Below, piece after piece: positions 25,945 to 34,964 of a stretch of DNA of 64,000 nt. This stretch comes from Sediminibacterium sp. FEMGT703S (lineage in GTDB: Bacteria > Bacteroidota > Bacteroidia > Chitinophagales > Chitinophagaceae), in NCBI GenBank assembly GCA_002786355.1, contig PGCO01000003.1, forward strand, positions 434,001 to 498,000, in the 5' to 3' direction. Every line of letters starts with the position of its first letter. Within the stretch, counting starts at the first letter, position 1. The notes below the pieces were generated by a model. The model searched no databases. It saw only the letters and a program-made list of their open reading frames with translations, and was not told where the DNA came from. The position numbers and the translations under genes were made by a program.

Positions 25945-26367
25945 TTAGAAGAACTTCTGTACATACTCATTTTCTTTTAATTCAGCCAGGTTTTCAACGC
26001 TAAGTGGCTTACTAACGAACTGTGCAACAACTGGGAATTTTTTAGCTCTAGAGAAATCTTCAGGATCAATTGTCGAAGACAATATGATTACTTTCGTATC
26101 AGGTAATTTATCAGCAAATAGTGGGATATACGCTTCTAAGAACTCCCATCCATTCATTACAGGCATATTGATATCTAATAATATCAAAGAGGGTGCGTCT
26201 TCTATAGGATTAGTACTGGTTGCAAATAAGTCTTTAAAATAATCTAATGCATCACTTCCGTCTACAGCTGTAACTACGTCATTTGTAAAACCAGTCCTTC
26301 TCAAAAGTAGTTTTGAAATAGTAAGTGAAATACTATCGTCATCTACGCAAAGAATCTTATTTATCAT
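25945..26367 (-). CDS. Single-domain response regulator
   Basis: 140 aa, only a receiver domain: acidic pair Asp9/Asp10, phosphoacceptor Asp65 in 'LILLDINMPVMNGWEF', Ser97 and Lys120 in 'FVSKPLS'. There is no output domain, so it works by protein contact (CheY- or Spo0F-like). The two loops are slightly longer than in CheY. It has an excellent promoter. Position at the edge of the exopolysaccharide locus suggests, but does not show, a link to it. No histidine kinase lies in the window. Confidence 0.92.
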   Translation of the reverse strand: MINKILCVDDDSISLTISKLLLRRTGFTNDVVTAVDGSDALDYFKDLFATSTNPIEDAPSLILLDINMPVMNGWEFLEAYIPLFADKLPDTKVIILSSTIDPEDFSRAKKFPVVAQFVSKPLSVENLAELKENEYVQKFF

Positions 26368-26397
26368 CTATCTAAATATTCTGGTGTTACTAATATT

Positions 26398-26430
26398 ATT
26401 ACAAATGTAATTGTATGAAGATACTTCAAA
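26398..26430 (-). promoter_or_regulatory. Promoter of the response regulator gene, with inverted repeat over the -7 box
   Basis: Minus strand: TTTG (26430-26427), 17-bp spacer, TACATTTG (26409-26402). The -7 box lies inside ATTACA-nn-TGTAAT (26398-26411), a 6-bp inverted repeat that could be a repressor site. Confidence 0.55.
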
Positions 26431-26443
26431 AAAAATACAAACC

Positions 26444-27610
26444 CTATTTTCGTTTTGCTTTTTCCCACAATACAGATTGCTTCGTAAAGAAATATCTAAC
26501 AAACCCTGCTATTACAGCATAATTCATTAAACAAAAATAATAGGGAATGAAGAAAATTTTGATTTTTAACTGACGCTGTTCCATAATCCAGCCCATCAAA
26601 GCAGCAGCATAAAAAAATAATTGCCCTAAGAGCATAAGTCCATATATATTATTAAGGCCATTATCACTAACCAACCATATATTAATAATAAAAGCAATAA
26701 TCATCATATATGGGGTTACTACCCATCTCAAAATGCGATGACTAATGAATTCAAAACTCAATATGGGTTGCTTAAATGGCAACAATAAAGACTTTAAGCG
26801 AATAGTAGATTGTACTCCTCCTGCTGCAATTCTAATTTTTCTTTTTAGCTCCTCCCCTGTATTCGCAGAAGCTAATTCAGAAGCATAAGCTTCTGGTTCA
26901 TAAATGATTTTATATCCCTTCAATGCAATATTCATAGATATCATAAAATCGTCAAGAATGGTATCAGGGGCAACTGGTTCATACAATGCAGTTCTTATGC
27001 TAAACAATTCTCCAGCTGCACCGACTACCGAATACAATTCAGAATCCCATTTCTTTAATTTTGATTCGTATTTCCAATAAAATCCTTCTCCAGCAGTGGC
27101 ATCTGAAGTCTCTGTAATTTGAACCCTTTTTTCACCCGCAATTGCACCTACTTTTTCATCTTGGTAATGTCTGCTCATTAACAAAATGGCATCGGCATTA
27201 AGCATTGTATTGGCATCTGTAAAAACCACAATTTCAGTTTGCACTTTTGACATTGCACGGTGGACAGCTGCAATCTTTCCACTTCTACCAGGCTCATGCA
27301 TTCCTAAAATCGAAGAATACTTTGCAACAATTTTTGGTGTATCATCAGTTGATCCATCCGTAATAAAAATGAAGTTGATCTTGTCTTTTGGATAATTTAA
27401 TGCAAGTGTATTTATGATTTTTTCTTCAATACAATAGGCTTCATTATAAGCAGCCACTACAACAGTCACTGTTGGAGTATACCCAATTGGAATAGGTGGC
27501 TTTTTACCAAAGAATAGCGCTTTGATTTTTAAAATAATATATAAGACCAATCCATACCCTAAATAAGTGTAAAGTATAACTGCAATACAAATCCAAAAAA
27601 ATAATTCCAT
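26444..27610 (-). CDS. Membrane-bound family 2 glycosyltransferase
   Basis: 388 aa. An N-terminal transmembrane helix (about 4-26) is followed by a GT2 GT-A domain (about 48-280): 'VTVVVAAYNEAYCIEEKI', the nucleotide-sugar site 'FITDGSTDDT', a DxN-type 'FTDANTML' and 'DTILDDFMISM' acceptor-side acids. Three to four C-terminal membrane helices follow (about 295-375). This layout is that of processive or membrane-linked polysaccharide glycosyltransferases (HasA/IcaA/BcsA-like), though the QxxRW motif of processive synthases is not evident. It acts at the inner membrane's cytosolic face. It lies 8 bp downstream of the next GT2 gene. Confidence 0.9.
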   Translation of the reverse strand: MELFFWICIAVILYTYLGYGLVLYIILKIKALFFGKKPPIPIGYTPTVTVVVAAYNEAYCIEEKIINTLALNYPKDKINFIFITDGSTDDTPKIVAKYSSILGMHEPGRSGKIAAVHRAMSKVQTEIVVFTDANTMLNADAILLMSRHYQDEKVGAIAGEKRVQITETSDATAGEGFYWKYESKLKKWDSELYSVVGAAGELFSIRTALYEPVAPDTILDDFMISMNIALKGYKIIYEPEAYASELASANTGEELKRKIRIAAGGVQSTIRLKSLLLPFKQPILSFEFISHRILRWVVTPYMMIIAFIINIWLVSDNGLNNIYGLMLLGQLFFYAAALMGWIMEQRQLKIKIFFIPYYFCLMNYAVIAGFVRYFFTKQSVLWEKAKRK

Positions 27611-27618
27611 AAAAATGT

Positions 27619-28530
27619 TTAAGGTTTGAAACCTAGATATTTACTATTGATTCCGTTGGTAATATTCCACCAAATTGCCCTGAAAAGCTGTTTAATGAAA
27701 TTAAAGTTTTTCTCTTTTAAATAGGTCATAATATTCCTTGGGGCCACAATTAAAAGGAAATAAAAATAGAAACAAATTGCTTTTAAAAATGGGGCATTGC
27801 GCCGAATAAATAAAATTCGGTTTCTATTCATATAATATTCTTTAAGCGAACTTTTTTTACCTACTGAAACCGATTCTTTATGAAAGATGGTAGCTTTCAT
27901 ATTTACCCAAACTTCAAATCCATTTCGTCTAATTCTATCTGCCCAATCTAATTCTTCATAATAAAGGAAAAAGTTTTCTGACATGGGCCCTGCTTTTTCT
28001 AGCGCTTTCTTGGTAACCATCATTGCCGCCCCATGAGCAAAACCTGTTTTGCCTACCAACTGATTATATTGCCCATGATCAGTTTCAAATTGTCCAATAC
28101 ACTCGTTTCTAGCGGTAAAATAATTCATTGGCGTGTAACCTGCATACTGCAACATCGTTGGTTGATCATAATAAAGCAACTTGGGAGATATTACACCAAT
28201 GACTGGATTGTCTTCAATGGTGTTTACAAGCGTTTCAATCAACCCAGGTGTAAACTCAGTATCATTATTCACAAAGAATAGATAATCACCTGTAGCAGCA
28301 GTTAATCCTAAATTATTCCCTCCAGCAAATCCAAGGTTTATTTCAGAACGAATAAATTTTGCTTCAGGGTATTTATTCATCCAATTAGGAACAGGATTTT
28401 CGGAACTACCATTATCTACCACTATAATTTCAATATTAGCGTAACGATTGTTTTTCCTAATTGAATCTAACAATTCGTCTGTTACATGACTGTGGTTAAA
28501 ATTGACCGTTATGATTGAAACTCGTTTCAT
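27619..28530 (-). CDS. Family 2 glycosyltransferase (rhamnosyltransferase-like)
   Basis: 303 aa, GT-A fold: 'VSIITVNFNHSHVTDELLDS', 'EIIVVDNGSSENP', 'NLGFAGGNNLGL' and the DxD-like 'FVNNDTEFTPG'. These are typical of WcaA/rhamnosyltransferase-type GT2 enzymes that add a sugar to a lipid-linked repeat unit. A short hydrophobic stretch near residue 245-265 ('AICFYFYFLLIVAP') may anchor it to the membrane. It is the first gene of a two-GT operon, separated from the rest of the exopolysaccharide cluster by a divergent small membrane-protein gene. Donor sugar unknown. Confidence 0.9.
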   Translation of the reverse strand: MKRVSIITVNFNHSHVTDELLDSIRKNNRYANIEIIVVDNGSSENPVPNWMNKYPEAKFIRSEINLGFAGGNNLGLTAATGDYLFFVNNDTEFTPGLIETLVNTIEDNPVIGVISPKLLYYDQPTMLQYAGYTPMNYFTARNECIGQFETDHGQYNQLVGKTGFAHGAAMMVTKKALEKAGPMSENFFLYYEELDWADRIRRNGFEVWVNMKATIFHKESVSVGKKSSLKEYYMNRNRILFIRRNAPFLKAICFYFYFLLIVAPRNIMTYLKEKNFNFIKQLFRAIWWNITNGINSKYLGFKP

Positions 28531-28597
28531 TTATTTAATCAAGCTATTAGTAACGTAAATTATCTAAATTAGCGGAGAAAGTGAAATTAAAGCTCAA

Positions 28598-29092
28598 ATG
28601 GCTACAGACAACAGTCAGGTATTAAAAATAGAACGTGTTTTCGCTGAACTTTTAGAAGAGTTAGAGAAACAACCTGTGAGTAAACAGAAAGCCATGGAAA
28701 TGCAACACTTATTTCTTCACACAATGGAAAAAACCTATAGAGTTAGTAAGGCAACAACAATGCACGATGATGATGCAAAAGGGAATGAAGAGATTGCATT
28801 AGATATGGCAAAACTCTTAAGGCAACACAAATCATTTAGCGTAAAAAACTTGCCAGACAAAGCTATTAATTGGGCTGCAGGACTTGCTTATTCAGGAGTA
28901 GGATTATTATTTATAACCGTAGGATTTTTAGCAATTGTAACACCAACAAGTGCTGAATTCGAAATTGCCACTATTTTCTATTTTAACGACCATGATGGCT
29001 TCACAGTGCTAGATGCATTTTCACTAGTGATTATTTTTATTGGGATTTTCTTTTTCATCAAAGCATTTGTTGCACAAGACAAAAGAGAATAA
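28598..29092 (+). CDS. Hypothetical membrane protein inside the exopolysaccharide locus
   Basis: 164 aa, not recognised. A charged, helical N-terminal half (about 1-90, Glu/Lys-rich 'RVFAELLEELEKQPVSKQKA') is followed by two hydrophobic helices, about 97-120 ('AGLAYSGVGLLFITVGFLAI') and 140-158 ('FSLVIIFIGIFFFIKAF'). No signal peptide. It is the only rightward gene between 26 and 40 kb, and lies 2 bp from the convergent GT14 gene stop. A role in the locus (membrane adaptor or regulator) is inference from position only. Confidence 0.8.
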   Translation: MATDNSQVLKIERVFAELLEELEKQPVSKQKAMEMQHLFLHTMEKTYRVSKATTMHDDDAKGNEEIALDMAKLLRQHKSFSVKNLPDKAINWAAGLAYSGVGLLFITVGFLAIVTPTSAEFEIATIFYFNDHDGFTVLDAFSLVIIFIGIFFFIKAFVAQDKRE

Positions 29093-29094
29093 CT

Positions 29095-29934
29095 TTATAC
29101 AATACGCTGGTCAATCATATTGAGTACTTCATCATTTTCCTTGAACTTTCTAGCAAAAAATTTACCCGATTGCATAAATGCATTGAAATCCTCGCTCGTC
29201 AATAGTTTAGGGTTTTGTTTATTATCCGACCAATCGATATATCGAAGATTATCTCCTACTATATCTTTTTGATATGCTGAATTAAATAATAAGGTTTGAA
29301 AGATTAACTCATCAGGTGCCCATGAGAATGTAAAGAACTTTACAATATGTGGAGACGAATCTATCCTTTGTATTATAAATTCAACGTGTTTTGAGCTAAT
29401 GGTAAACCACTGAGATCGTCCTACGGCAATTAAGCCATCAGGCATTTTTCGATTGGGAAGAATAAAATTTAAAAGTTTTTGGAACTTGAATCTCCCTGGT
29501 ATTTTCCAATGATTGAAATGATATTCCTTGACCCTAGAAATGGCTTCAGTCCATTCTTTTTCAACATTTAAGCATTCCATAAAAGCTTTACCCTGATTAG
29601 CGTCTAGGAAATCATGAAATTCTGCTATCGGTTTTATTGGATAGTCTTGACCACTCATCAAATTAATATAATCAACCTTTATTCCTTTCGCTAGTATTTC
29701 TTTAAACCCATTTACCGTTGCCTCTACCATACTATAAGTTGCCCACTGTATGTCTACTCTGTTTCTTATAAAAAAAACATTAGTTGCATCGCTGAATACA
29801 CGCTCGAATTCAACAATATCTGACTTTTTATCTACGTGTATAAAAAATACAGATTTGGGATGAGCTAATCGCTCAACTAAACGCGATAGCTGATTAGGGT
29901 TAGCATGAACAAGAATTAAATGAGCAACCCGCAT
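29095..29934 (-). CDS. GT14-like (core-2/I-branching type) glycosyltransferase
   Basis: 279 aa. 'AHLILVHANPNQLSRLVERL', 'VFFIHVDKKSD', 'NRVDIQWATYSMVEATV' and 'YINLMSGQDYPIK' are characteristic of the beta-1,6-N-acetylglucosaminyltransferase (GT14) fold, found in bacterial polysaccharide clusters as well as in animals. 'FTFSWAPDELIFQTLLF' carries the likely catalytic Glu. No membrane helix. It probably adds a branch sugar (GlcNAc or xylose) to the repeat unit in the cytosol. The flippase gene ends 2 bp upstream, so it is the last gene of the long left-reading operon. Confidence 0.87.
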   Translation of the reverse strand: MRVAHLILVHANPNQLSRLVERLAHPKSVFFIHVDKKSDIVEFERVFSDATNVFFIRNRVDIQWATYSMVEATVNGFKEILAKGIKVDYINLMSGQDYPIKPIAEFHDFLDANQGKAFMECLNVEKEWTEAISRVKEYHFNHWKIPGRFKFQKLLNFILPNRKMPDGLIAVGRSQWFTISSKHVEFIIQRIDSSPHIVKFFTFSWAPDELIFQTLLFNSAYQKDIVGDNLRYIDWSDNKQNPKLLTSEDFNAFMQSGKFFARKFKENDEVLNMIDQRIV

Positions 29935-29936
29935 GC

Positions 29937-31271
29937 TTAAGCTTTTTTATGTATGTATTTACGTAGCAACTTTCTTACATTGATATAACCTGAAGTAAAT
30001 ATAAAAGATAATTTAAAAGGAATATGTTTATTAAAACAATAATATCCATAAAAAATTCCAACTAATAGCGGCAACACGGTAGCAAATGCAGCACCATATA
30101 AGTTTCCCGTCAAATAAATACCTACAATATCTCCAATGATATTTACCAGCAACATCAGTAGTACTTTAATGAAATTGGCTTTGGGTTGGTGAATAATGTC
30201 TAAGGAAACAGCAATGAATCGGTCTATTGGATAAAAAATTGCAATAACCATCATTATCCTTAGCAGGTTTGCAGCTTCCGAATCAACATATTTACCGCCA
30301 CCTAATAAGCCAGTAGCTAAATCTGCAAAAATAATAGCTCCCAATGCCAATGGTACAAATGCCAATGTTAATGTGCCAGCATACTTTTGTAAAATGTAAG
30401 CGACTTCTCTTTTATTTCCATTGTTAAATGCTTTCGCCAATGAAGACATGGCAGTTGCGAGCGTACTTCTTAATGGTATTTCTATAATCTCCATCAGTCT
30501 TCCAGGTAAATTATAAATAGCAATTGCTACAGGCCCTAACATATAAGCCACTATAAAAGTATCAGCACTTCTTAGCATATTAGCGCTAATAGTTGTTCCC
30601 ACACTAAATTTGCCAAAATGAAAAATCTCCGTTACACAAGCTTTTGTTTTTGCAAAAACAAAAGAAATTCCCGACCAGCCAGTGAAAATGGCGATCAAAC
30701 TTGCTAAAGATGCAGAAGCTAAATTGACAATAAATACCGCTTGCAAATTCATCTTATCCAAAAGTATCAAGGCTATAATTGACAAAATAAAACTACCCTG
30801 TGTTATTACACGTAAAATCAACAGTTTATCAAACTTTTGATCAGCTTGCAAAATCCATGAAGTAATACTTGAAGGCAGAGCAGCTAAAAAGCTCAATCCA
30901 AACCATTGTATAACTACTAGAATTGCTGGATTATCAAAAAAATGCATGAATGGAACAAAAGCCAAATTGATTAAACCCAATGCCCCTGTAATTAAAATTG
31001 CTAAATACCAGACTGACCCGATGACTTCTCTTGATCGTTCCTTGGTTGTACCTGTATAAAACTTAACCAACGCAATTTGTAGAAACCCAGTTCTGAAAGT
31101 ATCTAATAAAACTGCAACTGTTTGAAAAAAGACCCAATAACCAATTTCTTCAATAGTTAAAGCCCTATACAAAATAGCAACTGTTAACATTGCCAAAACC
31201 GACATCACCCCATTTCCAGCGAGAGACAGAAAGTGTTTGTTGTTAAGTTTTTGAGTCAGTTTTTTAAGCAT
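29937..31271 (-). CDS. Polysaccharide flippase (Wzx-like, MOP superfamily)
   Basis: 444 aa, about 12 transmembrane helices starting 'FLSLAGNGVMSVLAMLTVAI', with the positively charged C-terminus (RKLLRKYIHKKA) usual for the oligosaccharide flippase family. 'SADTFIVAYMLGPVAIAIYN' is a typical helix-7 region. It would move undecaprenyl-linked repeat units from the cytosolic to the periplasmic side of the inner membrane. Its presence together with a Wzy-like polymerase and Wzc-like protein defines a Wzx/Wzy pathway. Tight spacing to the GT14 gene (2 bp); 35 bp after the preceding glycosyltransferase. Confidence 0.9.
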   Translation of the reverse strand: MLKKLTQKLNNKHFLSLAGNGVMSVLAMLTVAILYRALTIEEIGYWVFFQTVAVLLDTFRTGFLQIALVKFYTGTTKERSREVIGSVWYLAILITGALGLINLAFVPFMHFFDNPAILVVIQWFGLSFLAALPSSITSWILQADQKFDKLLILRVITQGSFILSIIALILLDKMNLQAVFIVNLASASLASLIAIFTGWSGISFVFAKTKACVTEIFHFGKFSVGTTISANMLRSADTFIVAYMLGPVAIAIYNLPGRLMEIIEIPLRSTLATAMSSLAKAFNNGNKREVAYILQKYAGTLTLAFVPLALGAIIFADLATGLLGGGKYVDSEAANLLRIMMVIAIFYPIDRFIAVSLDIIHQPKANFIKVLLMLLVNIIGDIVGIYLTGNLYGAAFATVLPLLVGIFYGYYCFNKHIPFKLSFIFTSGYINVRKLLRKYIHKKA

Positions 31272-31306
31272 AATAGAATGTACACAATAATTATTTCAAT
31301 AAATAT

Positions 31307-32500
31307 CTACAAATGTTTTTCAATAGCCTTATAAATTTCGCCTACACTGTTTTCCCAAGTATGCGTTGCGGCAAAAGCTTTTCGCTGGTCAGCTTTTATT
31401 GGGCTATTTTCTTTAAGGGCAATTTCAATCAAACTTACGTACTCCTGAACACTATTTGCTAAATAAGTATGTTCACTAAAAACCGCTTCCATAAATGGGG
31501 TACTCGTTGCAACTACAGGCTTTCCCATAGCTAAATATTCATCTATTTTTCTTGGATAGTTTCCTATAGTAACCTGACTCACTACTTGAGGATTAAGGCA
31601 AATATCAAAAGATCCAATATAATTCGGCAATAATTGTGGAGACTTAGACCCCAAGAAATAAACATTACTCAACCGATGTAATTCACTTTGTGCAAAGAGC
31701 TCATCTTCAGGTCCTACTAATACAATACTCCAAGCTGGCTTGGCTTTGGCCAATTCAACCAATAAATTGATATCTAGTCGAAGCCCTATTAGTGCCCCAA
31801 CATAACCCAGTTTAAAGCCGGGAATATTTTGCAAATCTTCTGGCATATCTGTTGCAGTAAATTGCATAAACAAATCTAGTTCACAGCCTTGACCTACATA
31901 ATAAGAATATGGATTATACTGTTTGCAATAATCTGCTAGATAAGTAGAATTGGCTACGCACAAATCTGAGTCAGCTATTAAAGCTGGTTCTAATTTTTCT
32001 CCATGTCTTTTCCAATAGTCAACGGCCAACATATAATCACGTGAATAATAAATGGACAATTTAGGTTTAATCATTTCCTTAAGATGAAAACTCCTAAACA
32101 TATCGTTATCATTAAACAATATATAGTCTTTAAAGCCTAATTCTTTTGCTGCTTTTAATATTGAATTGGCAAACCTTTGATTATTAATTCGATTGAAATA
32201 TTTAAAAATCGGATGGAATTGTATCCAATTAATCGATTCAATGATGGTGTCTGGAAATAAATTCCACATATTACTACTCAACTGAATCAATCCCGGTTCT
32301 TTTTGCTTAATTACATTGTTACGCTTTATTATTTTAGGATCTGAACTTCCTTTAAGTAGACTAACTCGATCCAAAGGCGAATTAACATAAAGCACCCGAT
32401 TGTGTTTACTAAATTCTAATGCAATATTTTTACAATTGCTCCCTATTTCTACATCCCATGGCTGTTGTCCTACTATGATAATATCCTTACCTTGTATCAT
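31307..32500 (-). CDS. Glycosyltransferase of GT-B fold (GT1/GT4-like)
   Basis: 397 aa. N-terminal Rossmann-like half ('KDIIIVGQQPWDVEIGSNCK', 'NRVLYVNSPLDR') and C-terminal half ('KLGYVGALIGLRLDINLLVEL', 'VYFLGSKSPQLLPNYIGSFD', 'YPRKIDEYLAMGKPVVAT') with the EX7E-like donor-binding region. This is the layout of enzymes seen next to TuaH-type exopolysaccharide genes. Cytosolic, peripheral membrane. Donor sugar unknown. It lies 7 bp after the polymerase gene and 35 bp before the flippase. Confidence 0.87.
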   Translation of the reverse strand: MIQGKDIIIVGQQPWDVEIGSNCKNIALEFSKHNRVLYVNSPLDRVSLLKGSSDPKIIKRNNVIKQKEPGLIQLSSNMWNLFPDTIIESINWIQFHPIFKYFNRINNQRFANSILKAAKELGFKDYILFNDNDMFRSFHLKEMIKPKLSIYYSRDYMLAVDYWKRHGEKLEPALIADSDLCVANSTYLADYCKQYNPYSYYVGQGCELDLFMQFTATDMPEDLQNIPGFKLGYVGALIGLRLDINLLVELAKAKPAWSIVLVGPEDELFAQSELHRLSNVYFLGSKSPQLLPNYIGSFDICLNPQVVSQVTIGNYPRKIDEYLAMGKPVVATSTPFMEAVFSEHTYLANSVQEYVSLIEIALKENSPIKADQRKAFAATHTWENSVGEIYKAIEKHL

Positions 32501-32507
32501 GATGCAG

Positions 32508-34019
32508 TTATTTTGGTGTGATTGTTTTTAATTGCATTTCGTCATCTAAGCGCTTAGTGATAACAATAATGGCCGCTACTAAATAAAATAGTGTATTGGA
32601 AGGAAATTGCACAATTGCCTCTTGAGGGTAGTTCCCTATATGATAGGCAAATGCCACTAAAATCATAGCCAAGCAAATTGATTTTAAAGTTGGGTCTTTA
32701 ATTGTGTAATAGTTATTAATTCCTACTTTAAGAATGATAAAAACCAAAGTGCAAAAAATGAGTAATCCCAGCCATCCTGTTTCAACTGCAACTCTCACAT
32801 AACCACTATCTGGGGGGAAATTGGCCAAGAAAGAATTGGGCGAAAAACGCTTCCCCCACATTCCCGTTGAACCTAGCCCTCCACCTAAAGGATGACTTTG
32901 AATAAAGGGTTGTATTCGTTTTTGATTAATTTTTCTTACATTAAATGAGGCATCATCCGATGGCTTAAATGCTGTTTGAAAACGATAAATAGTGGAGTTA
33001 CTAGTAGGAACGAATATTAATGCAGCAAAACCCAGTGCGCCTACCAAGGCGCCTAACATAACTTTCCGGTTGAACTTGATAATAGAGTAAAGCATCATGG
33101 CAACTGGAGGCAAAACATACGCTCCCCTAGTACCAGAAAACATCATTGATGTAAAACATAAAAAAAGTGCTATTCCTAACAAAATTTTATTCCGTTTTGA
33201 AAATGGTCCTGTTAAAAGTCCTACGCACATTAAACCACTGACAACCATATTATAGGAAAAAGCAACTGGATCAGTGAATATGGAAAACTTACGCCATTGC
33301 CCTCCAATAAAAAGCAAGCCTGCAATTTCTGGATCTGAGTACAACCATGCTTCTTCAAAAGAAGTAAACCCAATAAAATGTTGCTTGTACGCGTAAAGTG
33401 CTGCAAATACAGAAAGTCCAATCCAGACTTTCAGAATCAATTTTAAAAATGCAAGTGTTCTAATATTATATAGAAAAACAAAGAAAATAAGCATAATTAC
33501 GGCAACGGATCTTACAGTATAAACCCATGCCATTTTAGACTCTGCAGTAGGATTGATAACCTGAATAAAGTTGAATAAAATCCATATTAAAATAACGATG
33601 CTGATTGGCCCTTTAAAAAGTGCCCAATTAGATTTTATTTTTTGTTGAATAAAAACGCCTAGAATCAACAATACCTCCATCCCATCCATTAGGGTTCCTA
33701 ATGGAAAATCAATAATATTCATTCTGCCTATATACATAATTAAATAAGCAGCAAACAAAAAAGTAAGGACCCCAAATTCTGGATAAAAGATAATTGCTAA
33801 AACCAGCGGAAGACCTACCATCATTAATACTAACAATACTCCTGGAACCATTCCAAACTTGGCAACAAGTATGGAAAAAAAAATGGCCGCTACAATAAAA
33901 ATAATTAGGCCTAATGGGCCACGCATTTTATTGATAATAAAGAAATCATACATTAAAGTAAGAAAGCCTTTTTTCTTTTCCTGTTTGCCAATAGGTATTT
34001 GAAAGGACTCTTCCATCAT
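32508..34019 (-). CDS. O-antigen ligase / Wzy-type polymerase
   Basis: 503 aa, about 11-12 transmembrane helices with a large periplasmic loop around residues 355-415 ('KRIQPFIQSHPLGGGLGSTG', 'GYVRVAVETGWLGLLIF'), the hallmark of the Wzy_C/O-antigen ligase family. It would polymerise or transfer lipid-linked repeat units in the periplasm. A ligase function (WaaL) cannot be excluded by sequence; the neighbouring flippase and Wzc-like gene favour polymerase. Start ATGATG at 34019/34016; the first overlaps the stop of a 49-aa micro-ORF. Confidence 0.88.
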   Translation of the reverse strand: MMEESFQIPIGKQEKKKGFLTLMYDFFIINKMRGPLGLIIFIVAAIFFSILVAKFGMVPGVLLVLMMVGLPLVLAIIFYPEFGVLTFLFAAYLIMYIGRMNIIDFPLGTLMDGMEVLLILGVFIQQKIKSNWALFKGPISIVILIWILFNFIQVINPTAESKMAWVYTVRSVAVIMLIFFVFLYNIRTLAFLKLILKVWIGLSVFAALYAYKQHFIGFTSFEEAWLYSDPEIAGLLFIGGQWRKFSIFTDPVAFSYNMVVSGLMCVGLLTGPFSKRNKILLGIALFLCFTSMMFSGTRGAYVLPPVAMMLYSIIKFNRKVMLGALVGALGFAALIFVPTSNSTIYRFQTAFKPSDDASFNVRKINQKRIQPFIQSHPLGGGLGSTGMWGKRFSPNSFLANFPPDSGYVRVAVETGWLGLLIFCTLVFIILKVGINNYYTIKDPTLKSICLAMILVAFAYHIGNYPQEAIVQFPSNTLFYLVAAIIVITKRLDDEMQLKTITPK

Positions 34020-34165
34020 AAAAACAATAGTTTAATGAAGAAGTAATAAACACTTACTCCAGCTAAAATTAAAGCAGCCCATCTAGTCAAATAGTCTAGT
34101 TTCTGTTGGTCATAAACCTCCTGCTCTTCCTTTGTAAGTCTTTTAGTGGATGGCTTTGTTTTCAT
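34016..34165 (-). CDS. 49-aa single-span membrane micro-protein upstream of the polymerase
   Basis: ATG at 34165-34163, TGA at 34018-34016. A polar, charged head (KRLTKEEQEVYDQQKLDYLT) is followed by one hydrophobic helix 'WAALILAGVSVYYFFIKLLFL' reaching the C-terminus. Its stop overlaps the polymerase ATG in an ATGA junction, a sign of translational coupling. It sits 23 bp after the FkbM gene. Family not recognised. It could stabilise or regulate the polymerase, or only couple its translation. Confidence 0.6.
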   Translation of the reverse strand: MKTKPSTKRLTKEEQEVYDQQKLDYLTRWAALILAGVSVYYFFIKLLFL

Positions 34166-34188
34166 CAGATAGATTACTTATCGTAAAG

Positions 34189-34953
34189 TTATTTGTATTT
34201 AGGGATAAAAAAATAATTCAAAGATTGCTGAGAAGTATATGGCACCAACTTTTTATTGATAATTACTTTAGTCTCATATCCTAGCTCTTTCATCAACCCT
34301 ATACAAGCAATTTTTCGGTCATTATCCCATAATTCAGCCATAACAATTGGCTTATATAGCTTAATTAACCCAATAGCACCCTGTAAAACAAAAAACTCAA
34401 AATTCTCTACATCTACTTTAATGCCCGCAATTGGCAACAATCCGTCACTGAGCAAATCTGAATCCAAACTGACCATTTGTACCTGTTCAACCAAAAATTG
34501 ACCGAGCTGATTTTCATCTGTTCGTTCTACTGATACATCAATATAACTTAACCCTTGCTTTTTAACCCCTTGTATAATAGGGGTTTTAATTGGCACTATT
34601 TGGTTTGTATTCCCCAAAGCCAAATGCTTGATAATTATATTTTGAACATTAAAAAAAGAAACAACCTTACGAATAATAGTAGTTAATAATGATACAGGTT
34701 CGTAACATAAAATTTGACAATTAGGAAAAGCCTTGGCAAAAATTACGCCTGTATAACCAACATTGGCTCCAATATCGATTATAGTAGAAGGTCTGTTTGA
34801 TTGAGCTAGTTCAATAAAAAAATCAAAATCAATATCGTCCTTTAATAAACGATACCGCCAAATTCTATAGATACTAAATATGAATAGATAATTGGTGTAA
34901 CCCAATATTTTTTGAATGAGTAACTGAATAATACTTTTAAGCTTTTGTACCAT
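34189..34953 (-). CDS. FkbM family SAM-dependent methyltransferase
   Basis: 254 aa. SAM-binding motif I 'TIIDIGANVGYTGVIFAKAF', followed by 'CYEPVS' (acidic motif II), 'HLALGNTN' and 'IAGIKVDVENFEFFVLQGA', all FkbM landmarks. A hydrophobic N-terminal stretch (about 18-30) may contact the membrane. It probably O-methylates a sugar of the exopolysaccharide in the cytosol. Such methyltransferases are common in Bacteroidota capsule loci. It lies 11 bp after the GT2 gene in the operon. Confidence 0.88.
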   Translation of the reverse strand: MVQKLKSIIQLLIQKILGYTNYLFIFSIYRIWRYRLLKDDIDFDFFIELAQSNRPSTIIDIGANVGYTGVIFAKAFPNCQILCYEPVSLLTTIIRKVVSFFNVQNIIIKHLALGNTNQIVPIKTPIIQGVKKQGLSYIDVSVERTDENQLGQFLVEQVQMVSLDSDLLSDGLLPIAGIKVDVENFEFFVLQGAIGLIKLYKPIVMAELWDNDRKIACIGLMKELGYETKVIINKKLVPYTSQQSLNYFFIPKYK

Positions 34954-34964
34954 GTTGTCATACT

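Noticed and set aside
25907-25950. Small inverted repeats downstream of dapA
   Set aside because: Stems are short or imperfect and overlap the convergent regulator gene; no convincing terminator.
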